From positions 1,302,001 to 1,366,000 of the forward strand of contig NZ_CP033324.1 in the NCBI RefSeq assembly GCF_003710085.1: a stretch of DNA of 64,000 nucleotides, in the 5' to 3' direction. The translations under genes were made by a program, and so were the position numbers. This DNA is from Nocardioides pantholopis. Lineage in GTDB: Bacteria > Actinomycetota > Actinomycetes > Propionibacteriales > Nocardioidaceae. The notes below the pieces were generated by a model, which saw only the letters and a list, made by a program, of their open reading frames with translations, searched no databases and was not told where the DNA came from. Shown here piece by piece: positions 25,685 to 34,444 of this stretch (positions are counted from its first letter, which is position 1; every line of letters begins with the position of its first letter).

Positions 25685-27058
25685 ATGACCGAGACCCCCG
25701 AGCCGCCCGAGATCCCCCGCCTTGCCGAGACGTACGCCGAGGTCGAGGACGCGCTGCTGTCCCGCTGGCCGGAGACCCGGCTGGAGCCGTCCCTGGACCG
25801 GATCAGCGCCTTCACCGAGCTGCTCGGCGATCCCCAGCGCAGCTACCCGGTCATCCACCTGACCGGCACCAACGGCAAGACCACGACGTCCCGGATGATC
25901 GACGCGCTGCTGCGCGGCCTCGAGCTGCGCACCGGCCGGTTCACCAGCCCGCACGTGGAGCGGATGACCGAGCGGATCTCCGTGGACGGCGAGCCGCTCT
26001 CGGACGAGGACTTCGTGCGCGCGTTCAACGACGTCGCGCCGTACACGCACCTGGTCGACGCGGACCAGCCGCACCCGCTGTCGTTCTTCGAGACGATCGT
26101 CGCGATGGCGTTCGCCGCGTTCGCCGACGCCCCGGTCGAGGTCGCCGTCGTCGAGGTCGGGATGGGCGGGACCTGGGACGCCACCAACGTCGCCGACGGC
26201 GCGGTCGCGGTGGTGCTGCCGATCGCGCTGGACCACGCCCAGCACCTGGGCGACACGCCGGTCGCGATCGCCCGCGAGAAGGCCGGGATCATCAAGCCCG
26301 GCGCCCGGGTGGTGCTCGCCGAGCAGCGCCCGGAGGTGGCGGAGGTCCTGCTCGAGCGCGCCGCGGAGGTCGGCGCCACCGTCGCGCGCGAGGGCATGGA
26401 GTTCGGTGTCGTCTCCCGGGTGCCCGGGGTGGGCGGCCAGGTCGTCTCCCTGCAGGGCCTGCGCGGCCGCTACGACGACCTGTACCTGCCCCTGCACGGG
26501 GCCCACCAGGCGCAGAACGCAGCCGTCGCGCTGGCCGCCGTCGAGGCCTTCGTGACGGGGGAGGAGCCGCTGTCCGACGAGGTGGTCCGCGCCGCGTTCG
26601 CCGAGGTGACCTCGCCGGCCCGCCTCGAGGTGGTCCGGCGCTCGCCGACGATCGTCCTCGACGCCGCCCACAACCCCCACGGCGCGGAGGCGCTGGCCTC
26701 CGCCCTGGAGGACTCCTTCGCGTTCTCGCCGCTCATCGGCGTCGTGGGCGTGATGGCCGACAAGGACGCCGACGGCCTGCTGGCGGCCCTGGAGCCGGTG
26801 CTCTCGCACCTGGTCTGCACCCAGAACTCCACCCCGCGCGCGATGCCCGCCGAGCAGCTGGCCGAGGCCGCCCGGGAGATGTACGGCGAGGAGCGGGTCA
26901 CTGTCGTGCCGCGGCTCGCCGACGCCCTGGACACCGCGGCCGCCCTGGCCGAGGTAGGGGAGGCCTTCGGGGACCCGCTGGGCTCCGGTGCGGTGCTGGT
27001 CACCGGGTCGGTCGTCACCGCAGGCGAGGCCCGCGCGCTGCTGGGCGGCCGCCGATGA
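25685..27058 (+). CDS. folC: Folylpolyglutamate synthase / dihydrofolate synthase
   Basis: 457 aa. Mur-ligase-family ATPase that adds glutamate to dihydropteroate and folates. P-loop TGTNGKTTTSRMID near residue 60; TSPHVERMTERI for folate binding; GMGGTWDATNV and DAAHNPHGAEAL typical of FolC. TAGACT nine bases upstream of ATG 25685 suggests little or no leader. It overlaps the DUF4233 gene by four bases (ATGA), the same pair as in M. tuberculosis (Rv2447c-Rv2446c). Confidence 0.96.
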   Translation: MTETPEPPEIPRLAETYAEVEDALLSRWPETRLEPSLDRISAFTELLGDPQRSYPVIHLTGTNGKTTTSRMIDALLRGLELRTGRFTSPHVERMTERISVDGEPLSDEDFVRAFNDVAPYTHLVDADQPHPLSFFETIVAMAFAAFADAPVEVAVVEVGMGGTWDATNVADGAVAVVLPIALDHAQHLGDTPVAIAREKAGIIKPGARVVLAEQRPEVAEVLLERAAEVGATVAREGMEFGVVSRVPGVGGQVVSLQGLRGRYDDLYLPLHGAHQAQNAAVALAAVEAFVTGEEPLSDEVVRAAFAEVTSPARLEVVRRSPTIVLDAAHNPHGAEALASALEDSFAFSPLIGVVGVMADKDADGLLAALEPVLSHLVCTQNSTPRAMPAEQLAEAAREMYGEERVTVVPRLADALDTAAALAEVGEAFGDPLGSGAVLVTGSVVTAGEARALLGGRR

Positions 27059-27483
27059 GCGCCCCGACGCCCCAGGGCCCGGCCCCCGAGGGGCCGACCC
27101 CCGAGGAGCGGGAGCGCACCAAGTCGCCCCGCCGCGGGATGTGCGCAGCGGTGCTCGCCCTCGAGGCGATCACGCTCGGGCTGACCACGCCCGTGCTGAT
27201 CACCGTCGCCGACGTGGACCTCCCGGTGGCGCTCGGCATCGGCCTGGGGCTGACGCTGGCGTGCCTGCTGCTGGCCGGGATGCTGCGTGCGGAGTGGGCC
27301 TACGGCGTCGGCTGGCTGATCCAGGTCGCCGCGATCGCGCTCGGCCTGGTGATCCCGATGATGTTCTTCCTCGGCGGGATCTTCGCGCTGCTGTGGGGCA
27401 CTGCGTACTTCCTCGGCAAGCGGATCGAGCGCGAGCGGGCGCAGGCGTGGGCGGCGTACGACGCCCAGCGCTCGTCCGGCTGA
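27055..27483 (+). CDS. DUF4233 membrane protein
   Basis: 142 aa. A Pro-rich N-terminal tail of about 25 residues, then four hydrophobic segments (MCAAVLALEAITLGLTTPV; LPVALGIGLGLTLACLLLAG; YGVGWLIQVAAIALGLVIPM; FFLGGIFALLWGTAYFLG) and a basic tail, matching the actinobacterial DUF4233 family always found beside folC. Translation is coupled to folC through ATGA. Function unknown; an inner-membrane role is inferred. Confidence 0.88.
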   Translation: MSAPTPQGPAPEGPTPEERERTKSPRRGMCAAVLALEAITLGLTTPVLITVADVDLPVALGIGLGLTLACLLLAGMLRAEWAYGVGWLIQVAAIALGLVIPMMFFLGGIFALLWGTAYFLGKRIERERAQAWAAYDAQRSSG

Positions 27484-27491
27484 CCGGCCCC

Positions 27492-27512
27492 GGCTGAGCG
27501 CCCGGCTCAGCC
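27492..27512. terminator. Hairpin between DUF4233 and MocR genes
   Basis: GGCTGAGC pairs with GCTCAGCC around GCCCG between convergent stops; it includes the stop codon of the minus-strand gene. Confidence 0.55.
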
Positions 27513-28850
27513 CTCGAGCCCGCGCACCATCGCGGCCAGCGCGGCGTCGAGCTGGCCGTCGTCCAGCGCCCCGCCGAAGCCGACGATGAGCCCATGGCGC
27601 CGCGCGCTGCGGCAGTGGTCGGCGAGCATCGGGACGTCGAAGCCCGCGCGCCGGGCGGCCACCTGGGCGGCCCGCGCGCGCTCGGCGGGCATCTCGAACG
27701 TCGCGTACATCCCCGCGACCGGGCCGGCGGTCTCCCCGTGCGGTCCCAGCGCCGCCACGACCCGCTGCGCCCGGCGCGCATAGACCCGGCGCGCCGAGCG
27801 CAGCACCCGGTCGACGTACCCCTCGCGCAGCAGCGAGAGGAACGCGCGCTGCACCGGCCAGGACACGGCGTCGTGGGTGACCTCGCGCTGGCGCTCGACC
27901 CGCTCGCGCACCGCCGGCGGGGCGACCAGCCAGCCCAGCCGCAGGCTCGGGGCGACGGACTTGCTGGCGGTGCCGAGATAGACCACCCGGTCGCGGTCCA
28001 GGCCGGCCAGAGCCGGCACCGGCGCGACGTCGTAGCGCAGTTCGGAGTCGTAGTCGTCCTCGAGGATGACAGCGCCGCTGCCGCGCGACGCCGCGAGGAG
28101 GTCGAGGCGCAGCGCTCCCGGCATCATCGGGCCCAGGGGATGCTGGTGGGCGGGGGTGACGTACGCCGCGGCGAGCCCCCGGAGGTCGGGCACGGCGAGC
28201 GGCGGCACGTCGACCACCTCGCGTCCGGTCGCGCGCACGACCGCCACCGCCGCCTGGTAGCCCGGATCCTCGACGCTGACCGGTCCCGGGCGGAGCGCGC
28301 CCAAGGCGTGACGCAGGCCGTCGCTGGTGCCGCCGGTCACCATGACCTCGTCAGGGTCGCAGTCCACGCCCCGGGTCCTGGCCAGCCGGTCGGCGAGCTC
28401 CGCGCGCAGTTCGGGCAGGCCGCGGGGATCGTCGTACCCCGCCGGCGGCTGGGCGACCGACACCTCGCGCCAGGCGCGGCGCCACAGTGCCTGGTGGCGG
28501 GGGTCGATCCACGGCGTGCCGGCCCCCAGTCGTAGCAGTGGCGGGTCGGTGGCCCGGGCCGCGGCGCGGATCGGTCGCGGCGCCGAGAGCGGCGGGGCCG
28601 CGGCGACGAAGGTGCCCGAGCCGTGGCGCCCTTCGAGCCAGCCCTCGGCGACCAGCTGCCCGTAGGCCTGCTCCGTGACCGCGCGGGCCACTCCCAGCTC
28701 GACCGCGAGTGCGCGGCTGCTGGGCAGTCGGTCGCCCGCGCCCAGGCGCCCCGCGGTGATGCGCCGGCGGACCTGATCGGCCAGCTGGGTGCCGAGCGGA
28801 CCGCCGGCGGCCCGATCCAGCGTCACGGGGAGAACGGGGGAGGTGGTCAC
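27507..28850 (-). CDS. MocR/PdxR-type GntR regulator with aminotransferase domain
   Basis: 447 aa from GTG 28850. Residues about 10-75 form a GntR winged helix-turn-helix (GDRLPSSRALAVELGVARAV, then GWLEGRHGSGTFV). The rest is a fold-type-I aminotransferase domain with the PLP lysine in LGTASKSVAPSLRLGW. MocR proteins sense pyridoxal phosphate or related ligands; PdxR members control vitamin B6 genes. The divergent neighbour 69 bases away encodes a pyridoxamine-phosphate-oxidase-family protein, which fits local control of B6 or flavin-oxidase metabolism. Autoregulation is likely, not shown. Confidence 0.9.
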   Translation of the reverse strand: MTTSPVLPVTLDRAAGGPLGTQLADQVRRRITAGRLGAGDRLPSSRALAVELGVARAVTEQAYGQLVAEGWLEGRHGSGTFVAAAPPLSAPRPIRAAARATDPPLLRLGAGTPWIDPRHQALWRRAWREVSVAQPPAGYDDPRGLPELRAELADRLARTRGVDCDPDEVMVTGGTSDGLRHALGALRPGPVSVEDPGYQAAVAVVRATGREVVDVPPLAVPDLRGLAAAYVTPAHQHPLGPMMPGALRLDLLAASRGSGAVILEDDYDSELRYDVAPVPALAGLDRDRVVYLGTASKSVAPSLRLGWLVAPPAVRERVERQREVTHDAVSWPVQRAFLSLLREGYVDRVLRSARRVYARRAQRVVAALGPHGETAGPVAGMYATFEMPAERARAAQVAARRAGFDVPMLADHCRSARRHGLIVGFGGALDDGQLDAALAAMVRGLEG

Positions 28851-28919
28851 GAGTGTCCTGTCGATCTGGAGCGCCGGTGGCCCGTGCGCCCAGGCCACCT
28901 TAGTTGTCACGCTGGTGCC

Positions 28920-29660
28920 GTGACCACCTCGACCGGCCCTGCCCCGCTCTCGCCGACCGCCCGCAGCACAGTCGTCCGGGGTCGCACCCGTGCCGTGAGC
29001 GAGCGCGAGGTGCTGCACGCCTTCCTCGCCGAGGGTCTCGTCGCCCATCTCGGCGTCGTCGTCGGCGCCGGTGCCAGTGCGCACCCGGTCGTGCTGCCGA
29101 CGGCGTACGCCGTGGACCTGGCCGGCCCGGACGCCGGCGGCAGCCTCTACCTGCACGGATCGGTGGCCGCGCGGTGGCTGCGAGCCTCGGTGGACGCGAC
29201 CGTCTGCGTCACGGTGACCGAGGTGGACGGGGTGGTGACCGCGCGGTCGGCCTTCCACCACTCGATGAACTACCGCTCAGCGGTCGTGATCGGCCGCGCC
29301 CGATGGGTGGACGACGACGCGGAGCGCGGCCGGGCGCTGGACCTCATCGTCGACCATCTCGTGCCGGGCCGCGCCGCGACCCTGCGCCCCAGCACGCGCA
29401 AGGAGCTCTCGGCGACCGCCGTGCTCGCGGTCCCGCTCGCCGAGGCGTCGATGAAGGCGCGCGACGGTGGGCCGGTCGACGACCCGGACGACGTCGCCGC
29501 CGGGGTATGGGGCGGCCATCTCCCGCTGCGCCGGGTCTGCGACGGGCCGGTGTCGGCGCCGGACTCCCACGCCCGGGTCCCCGGCGACGTCGCGGCCCGG
29601 GCGGCGGCGTACGGCGTCCGGCCCGCGCCGGTGTCGGGAGGGCACGGGCGCGCTCGGTAG
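28920..29660 (+). CDS. Pyridoxamine 5-phosphate oxidase family (FMN-binding) protein
   Basis: 246 aa from GTG 28920. A split-barrel flavin-binding domain is recognisable in VLHAFLAEGLVAHLGVVV, VLPTAYAVD, YLHGSVAARWLRA, VCVTVTEVDG and NYRSAVVIGRARWV, the pattern of the Pyridox_ox_2 group. It may bind FMN or F420-like cofactors; the B6 oxidase reaction itself is not proven by these motifs. The stop TAG forms the first three bases of the TAGGGT element of ndk. Confidence 0.82.
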   Translation: MTTSTGPAPLSPTARSTVVRGRTRAVSEREVLHAFLAEGLVAHLGVVVGAGASAHPVVLPTAYAVDLAGPDAGGSLYLHGSVAARWLRASVDATVCVTVTEVDGVVTARSAFHHSMNYRSAVVIGRARWVDDDAERGRALDLIVDHLVPGRAATLRPSTRKELSATAVLAVPLAEASMKARDGGPVDDPDDVAAGVWGGHLPLRRVCDGPVSAPDSHARVPGDVAARAAAYGVRPAPVSGGHGRAR

Positions 29661-29663
29661 GGT
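29658..29663 (+). promoter_or_regulatory. -10 element of ndk, overlapping the upstream stop codon
   Basis: TAGGGT seven bases before ATG 29671; its TAG is the stop of the PNPOx-family gene. The same arrangement recurs at 56038. Confidence 0.5.
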
Positions 29664-29670
29664 CTGCGAC

Positions 29671-30078
29671 ATGACGCAGCGCACCCTGGTCCTCCTCAAG
29701 CCCGACACCGTCCGCCGCGGCCTGGTCGGCGAGGTGCTCTCTCGCTTCGAGGCCAAGGGCCTCTCCATCGTCGCGATGGAGCTGCGCCACGTGGACGCGG
29801 CAGTGGCTGACCAGCACTACGCCGAGCACGTCGAGCGGGACTTCTACCCGCCGCTGCGCGCGTTCGTCACCAGCGGGCCGCTGGTCGCTCTGGTCCTCGA
29901 GGGCGACGAGGCGATCGAGGTCGTGCGTGCCATCAACGGCGCCACCGACGGCCGCAAGGCCGCGCCGGGCACCGTCCGCGGCGACCTGTCGCTGTCGAAC
30001 CGCGAGAACCTCGTGCACGGCTCGGACTCCCCGGAGTCGGCCGCGCGCGAGATCGCGCTGTGGTTCCCGCACCTCTGA
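29671..30078 (+). CDS. ndk: Nucleoside diphosphate kinase
   Basis: 135 aa. Transfers the gamma phosphate between nucleotides through phospho-His116 in ENLVHGSDS. MTQRTLVLLKPDTVRRGLVG and NGATDGRKAAPGTVRGDLS are invariant family motifs. Length is standard. It lies in the conserved folC-DUF4233-ndk order, interrupted by the MocR/PNPOx pair. Confidence 0.97.
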   Translation: MTQRTLVLLKPDTVRRGLVGEVLSRFEAKGLSIVAMELRHVDAAVADQHYAEHVERDFYPPLRAFVTSGPLVALVLEGDEAIEVVRAINGATDGRKAAPGTVRGDLSLSNRENLVHGSDSPESAAREIALWFPHL

Positions 30079-30143
30079 GCGCTTCTCCACAGGCCGCGAC
30101 CGCCCTCGTTTGAGCGGTCGGCCCGGTCGGGCAGGGTCCCGGC

Positions 30144-30650
30144 ATGGAGCTGAGACCGCCGGCGGAGCCGCTGCCGGAGCTGTTCGCGCCGGTGCACCGC
30201 CGGCACCCGGACGTCGACATCGTCCTGACGCCGGCGCCCCCGGGTGAGCCCGTCGATGCGGACTCGCTCGACGCCGAGCGGGCCGCGACCCGGCTGAGCG
30301 GCGACCTCGAGCTCGTCGCCGGCAGCGTCGCGGACGCCTGGGCGGCCGTCACCGGCGTCCGGTCCGAGGTCCGCGCCGCGCCGGCCTTCGGCCCGCGCGA
30401 GGACACCGTCGTCGCCCGGGCCCGCCACCACGGCCGGCCGCCGCAGCCGCCGGGACCGGCCCTGGTCGCCCACCTGGCCGCGGGCTGGGGCCTCGCGGCC
30501 CCTCGCGGGGAGACCGGGCCCCTCGTGGCCCGTCGGGGCCGCGTCGAGCTGGTCGCGACGTACGCCGAGGGCTCCGGCGTGCTGGTCGTGACCGCCACCG
30601 CCGCGCCGATCCGGGTCGGGGTCGCCCGGGCCCGCTCGCTGGTGCCGTGA
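30144..30650 (+). CDS. Hypothetical protein, first gene of the ESX-like hydrolase cassette
   Basis: 168 aa, no signal peptide or membrane segment. An acidic N-terminal half (HPDVDIVLTPAPPGEPVDADSLDAERAATRLSGDLEL) is followed by a beta-rich half with VARARHHGRP, LVARRGRVELVATYAEGSGVLVVTA. I do not recognise the family. CAGGGT lies six bases before the ATG. Its stop overlaps the next start by one base and the following genes are all coupled, so it very likely belongs to the same operon. A chaperone- or EspG-like role for the helical partners is only a guess. Confidence 0.75.
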   Translation: MELRPPAEPLPELFAPVHRRHPDVDIVLTPAPPGEPVDADSLDAERAATRLSGDLELVAGSVADAWAAVTGVRSEVRAAPAFGPREDTVVARARHHGRPPQPPGPALVAHLAAGWGLAAPRGETGPLVARRGRVELVATYAEGSGVLVVTATAAPIRVGVARARSLVP

Positions 30651-30949
30651 TGGAGGCCGAGCCCTTCGCCCTGCTCCGGGCGGCCGGCGCCTGGGACCAG
30701 CAGGCCCTCGACCTCGAGGCGGCCGCCGGCCAGGTGGCGGGCGCCCCGACCGGCGGGTTCACCGCTCCGGTCGCCGGCGCGGCGTCCCGGTTCGTCGCCG
30801 CCTGGCAGCGGCACGCGACGGGGCTGGCCGCCGAGGCGGAGGACCATGCCGCCGCGGTGCGCGCGGCGCTGGGTGACCTCCTCGCCGTCGACGGCGCCGT
30901 CGCCGGGGAGCACCAGTCGCTCGGCGGGCGGCTGGGAGGGTCCCGGTGA
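30650..30949 (+). CDS. Small helical ESX/WXG100-like protein
   Basis: 99 aa from ATG 30650 (GTG 30647 possible). Two long Ala-rich amphipathic helices (AGAWDQQALDLEAAAGQVAG and VAGAASRFVAAWQRHATGLAAEAEDHAAAVRAALGDLLAVD) with a central Gly/Pro break, and the 100-residue size, recall WXG100 proteins. The exact WxG is missing; FVAAWQRH lies at the second helix. It overlaps the upstream stop by one base and the next CDS by four. Assignment rests on shape and context only. Confidence 0.6.
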   Translation: MEAEPFALLRAAGAWDQQALDLEAAAGQVAGAPTGGFTAPVAGAASRFVAAWQRHATGLAAEAEDHAAAVRAALGDLLAVDGAVAGEHQSLGGRLGGSR

Positions 30950-32724
30950 GCACGCTGCCACCGGAGCCGCGGCCGGTCCCACCCCTGACCGCCGACCCCG
31001 CGAGCGTGCACGGCTGCGCGGCGCAGCTGCGGGCCGCCTCGGCCCAGATCGACGACCTCGGCTCCTTCGCGGCCGGCAGCGCGCGGGTGCCCTCCTGGGA
31101 GGGGGTCGCCGCCCGGGCCTACCAGGAGACCGTGCGGTCGCTGGGCCGGCGGGCGGACGCCCTGTCCCTCGCGCTGCGGTCGGTGGCGGCCCGTGTCGAC
31201 CAGCACGCCGACGACCTCGAGGCGCTCGACGCCCGGCGCCTGGAACTCGGGGTGGAGCGCGATGCCCTGGTGGCGACGATCGTCGTCCTGAGGCTCCGCC
31301 TCGCCACCTCCGGCCTCGAGGACGCCGAGGACCTCCGAGCCGCCTGCGAGGACTGCGCCCGCCGGGTGCGCGTCCTCGAGGCCGAGCTCGACCGGTGGTC
31401 CACCGACCTGATCGCCGCCGAGGAGGCGGTGCTCGCGGTGTTCGCGCGGACGCTCACCGTCCAGCAGGCGGAGGCCCGTCACGGGGGGCGCCGCGACCCC
31501 GCCGACGACGCCCTGGGTGCGATGCCCGGGCCGGGCGCCTCCGCGACCGAGGTGAGCGCCTGGTGGGCGGGGCTCTCGCGGGCCGCGCAGGCGGCGGTCC
31601 CGGTGGCCGCGCCCGGCGCGATCGGCAACCGGGACGGGGTGCCCGCCCGGGCTCGGCACGCCGCCAACACCGTCTCCCTCGACCGCGACCTCGCCGCGTG
31701 GAGCCATCTCGACGACCTGGGGCTGCTCCCCGAGGACGCGGCGCAGTGGCTCTCGAACGCCCGGGCGGCACAGCGGGCCGTCGCTCGGGTCGAGGAGGGG
31801 CTCGACCCGCAGACCGGCCTCCCGATCACCGCCCAGCTCTACGCCTACGACCCGGCCGCGTTCGACGGCGACGGCGCGGTCGCGGTGGCCGCCGGGGACC
31901 TCGACACCGCCGCCGACGTCGCCGTCACCGTGCCCGGCCTCGGCACCGACGCCGGCAGCGCCCCCTCCCAGGCGACCCGGGCCGTGACCCTCTACGAGGC
32001 GACGCGCAGCGTCGACGGCGCCGGCGAGGTCGCCGCCCTGCTCTGGATCGGGTACGACGCCCCCGACAACCTGCCCTGGCGGCTCGAGGGCGCCGACGCC
32101 GCGGGCGTGGCCGGCGAGGGGATGGCCCGCGCCGGTGGGGAGCGGCTGGCCGACCTCGTCGACGGGCTGCGCGGCTCGCGCCCCGGGGACGACCCTCCGG
32201 CCCACCTGACAGTCATCGGGTACAGCTACGGCTCGACCACGGCCGGGCTGGCGGCCGCCGAGCACGCGCTCCCCGTCGACGACCTGGTCTTCGTCGGCAG
32301 CCCCGGCGCCGGCGGCGGCACCGACGGCGTCGCGGACATCGGCGTCGATCCCGACCACGTGTGGGCGGGCGCGAACAGCCGCGACCCGGTCGCCGACCTG
32401 GGCAACCGGGGCTGGTTCCACCTGGAGTCGGCGCTCGGCGGGGCCGGGCTCGGCGACGACCCGGTCGAGGACGACTTCGGTGCGACCCGGTTCCGGGCCG
32501 AGTCCACCACACGGGCGGACGAGGGCGGCCTCGCGGCGCTGGGGGACCACGGCAAGTACTTCAAACACGACACCGAGTCGCTGTACAACCTCAGTCAGAT
32601 CGTCAGCGGCCACCACGGCGACGTGCTCGAGGCCGCGCCGGTCACCGATCCGTGGTGGGGCGGCCCGCAGGACCCCGAGTGGGACCGCGAGCCGACCACC
32701 CCCGACACCCTCGACGAGCCGTGA
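30946..32724 (+). CDS. DUF1023 alpha/beta hydrolase with N-terminal WXG100-like domain
   Basis: 592 aa. Residues about 15-110 look like a WXG100 helical hairpin, with W51-E52-G53 in VPSWEGVAARAY. A coiled-coil stretch (about 90-165) follows, then the alpha/beta hydrolase domain from about 280. The nucleophile is Ser427 in VIGYSYGSTTAG, typical of DUF1023 enzymes; candidate acid and base lie in the D-rich 480-560 segment. Type-VII-linked effectors often have this layout. There is no signal peptide. The next gene starts inside its stop (GTGA). Lipase/esterase activity is inferred. Confidence 0.85.
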   Translation: MSTLPPEPRPVPPLTADPASVHGCAAQLRAASAQIDDLGSFAAGSARVPSWEGVAARAYQETVRSLGRRADALSLALRSVAARVDQHADDLEALDARRLELGVERDALVATIVVLRLRLATSGLEDAEDLRAACEDCARRVRVLEAELDRWSTDLIAAEEAVLAVFARTLTVQQAEARHGGRRDPADDALGAMPGPGASATEVSAWWAGLSRAAQAAVPVAAPGAIGNRDGVPARARHAANTVSLDRDLAAWSHLDDLGLLPEDAAQWLSNARAAQRAVARVEEGLDPQTGLPITAQLYAYDPAAFDGDGAVAVAAGDLDTAADVAVTVPGLGTDAGSAPSQATRAVTLYEATRSVDGAGEVAALLWIGYDAPDNLPWRLEGADAAGVAGEGMARAGGERLADLVDGLRGSRPGDDPPAHLTVIGYSYGSTTAGLAAAEHALPVDDLVFVGSPGAGGGTDGVADIGVDPDHVWAGANSRDPVADLGNRGWFHLESALGGAGLGDDPVEDDFGATRFRAESTTRADEGGLAALGDHGKYFKHDTESLYNLSQIVSGHHGDVLEAAPVTDPWWGGPQDPEWDREPTTPDTLDEP

Positions 32725-33287
32725 GGCCCCGGTGGTGGCCGGTCCTGGCCTGGTGCGTGCTCGTCGCGGTGCTCGCCGGGTGCGTGCTCCTCGCCCGGGA
32801 CGCCGATCGGGGGCGCTCCGAGCGGGCCCTGCTCGCCCAGCGCGACCAGGTCGACGCGGAGCTGCGTGAGCTCCTCGCCGGCGTCGGCACGCACCTGGGC
32901 CAGGAGGTGCGCACCGACTCGGGGCTCTGGCTGGGCTGCTCCATGGTCCTGGAGAGCGGGTTCCGTGCCGCCCGCTACACCGCGAACATCCGCCTCGACG
33001 TCCGGACCCCGCGCGCCCGGGTGGCACCCGAGCTGGTCCGGATCGCCCGGGAGGCCGGCTGGGTCGTCGAGCCCGGGCCCCGCCGGCGCGCCGACGCCGA
33101 GGAGCCGAAGCGGGCGGAATGGGTCCGCGGCCGCAAGAGCGACCTGGCCGCGGACCTGGCCGATCTCGCGCCGGGAGTCGAGGGGCACGTGCTGCTCCGG
33201 GTGACGGCCGACACCTGCCTCGACGTTCCCAGCGGCCAGCGTGAGACCTGGATCCTGCGCGAGGAGCCCGGCCCGCTCGCAGACTGA
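32721..33287 (+). CDS. Lipoprotein of the hydrolase cassette
   Basis: 188 aa from GTG 32721. Residues 1-20 are a lipoprotein signal with lipobox LAGC ([15 protein letters not shown]). The mature part has a charged helix ([20 protein letters not shown]), then an alpha/beta region with Cys in WLGCSM and DTCLDV that could pair outside the membrane. I do not recognise the family. Four-base overlap with the DUF1023 gene indicates tight coupling, suggesting an immunity or anchoring role for the hydrolase; this is inference. Confidence 0.75.
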   Translation: MRPRWWPVLAWCVLVAVLAGCVLLARDADRGRSERALLAQRDQVDAELRELLAGVGTHLGQEVRTDSGLWLGCSMVLESGFRAARYTANIRLDVRTPRARVAPELVRIAREAGWVVEPGPRRRADAEEPKRAEWVRGRKSDLAADLADLAPGVEGHVLLRVTADTCLDVPSGQRETWILREEPGPLAD

Positions 33288-33375
33288 GCCTCCGGCCGCC
33301 CGATTCCGGGGCCCGCGCCGCGTGTCCTCCCCGGACGCCGGGCCGCGCCTTCGTAGCCTGTTGTCACTTCCTCCC

Positions 33376-33399
33376 CATCAGTAGCAGCATCAGTAGCAG
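33376..33399 (+). repeat. 12-bp tandem duplication in the mreB leader
   Basis: CATCAGTAGCAG occurs twice back to back, followed by a partial third unit (CGGAGCAG). It lies downstream of a TAGCCT -10-like element (33354-33359) and upstream of the mreB start, within the likely 5-prime leader. It may be slippage or a binding site. Confidence 0.6.
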
Positions 33400-33415
33400 C
33401 GGAGCAGACGGCGAC

Positions 33416-34444
33416 ATGGCGAACAGCTTCCTCGGCCGGGACATGGCGGTCGACCTCGGCACCGCCAACACCCTGGTCTACGTCCGCGGCAAGGGCGTCC
33501 TCCTCGACGAGCCGAGCGTGGTCGCGCTCAACGCCGCGACCGGCGAGATCCTCGCCGTCGGGCACGAGGCGAAGCGGATGATCGGGCGCACGCCCGACAA
33601 CATCACCGCGATCCGGCCGCTCAAGGACGGTGTGATCGCCGACTTCGAGGCCACCGAGCAGATGCTGCGGTACTTCATCCAGCAGGTGCACCGCCGCCGC
33701 TACTTCGCCAAGCCCCGGATGGTCATCTGCGTGCCCAGCGGCATCACCGCCGTCGAGCAGCGCGCCGTCAAGGAGGCCGGCTACCAGGCCGGCGCCCGCC
33801 GGGTCTACATCGTCGAGGAGCCGATGGCGGCGGCGATCGGCGCCGGCCTGCCGGTGCACCAGGCCACCGGCAACATGGTGGTCGACGTCGGCGGCGGCAC
33901 CACCGAGGTGGCGGTGATCTCGCTGGGCGGGATCGTGACCAGCCTGTCGATCCGCACCGCCGGCGACGACCTGGACGCCGCGATCGTGGCGTGGATGAAG
34001 AAGGAGTACTCCCTGATGCTGGGGGAGCGCACCGCCGAGGAGGTCAAGATGACCCTCGGCTCGGCGTTCCCGCTGCCCGACGAGCCCGAGGCCGAGATCC
34101 GCGGCCGGGACCTGATCTCCGGCCTGCCGCGCACGGTCGTGATCTCCAGCGCCGAGGTCCGCCAGGCCCTCGAGGAGCCGCTGCACGCGATCGTGGACGC
34201 CGTGCGGGCCACCCTCGACCAGACCCCGCCCGAGCTGGCCGGCGACATCATGGACCGCGGCATCGTGCTCACCGGGGGCGGCGCGCTGCTCCGCGGCCTC
34301 GACGAGCGGCTGCGGCACGAGACCGGCATGCCCGTGCACGTCGCCGAGGACCCGCTCACCTCCGTGGCGCTGGGCGCCGGCAAGTGCGTGGAGGAGTTCG
34401 AGGCCCTCCAGCAGGTGCTGGTCTCGGAGTCGAGGCGGTTCTGA
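33416..34444 (+). CDS. mreB: Rod-shape actin homologue MreB
   Basis: 342 aa. Actin-fold ATPase forming membrane filaments that steer lateral wall synthesis. Phosphate-1 loop [17 protein letters not shown], phosphate-2 [17 protein letters not shown] and adenosine motif [13 protein letters not shown] are all present. The length is normal. Its stop overlaps mreC by one base. Its presence with mreCD, mrdA and rodA argues for lateral or dispersed wall growth unlike that of mycobacteria, which lack mreB. Confidence 0.96.
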   Translation: MANSFLGRDMAVDLGTANTLVYVRGKGVLLDEPSVVALNAATGEILAVGHEAKRMIGRTPDNITAIRPLKDGVIADFEATEQMLRYFIQQVHRRRYFAKPRMVICVPSGITAVEQRAVKEAGYQAGARRVYIVEEPMAAAIGAGLPVHQATGNMVVDVGGGTTEVAVISLGGIVTSLSIRTAGDDLDAAIVAWMKKEYSLMLGERTAEEVKMTLGSAFPLPDEPEAEIRGRDLISGLPRTVVISSAEVRQALEEPLHAIVDAVRATLDQTPPELAGDIMDRGIVLTGGGALLRGLDERLRHETGMPVHVAEDPLTSVALGAGKCVEEFEALQQVLVSESRRF

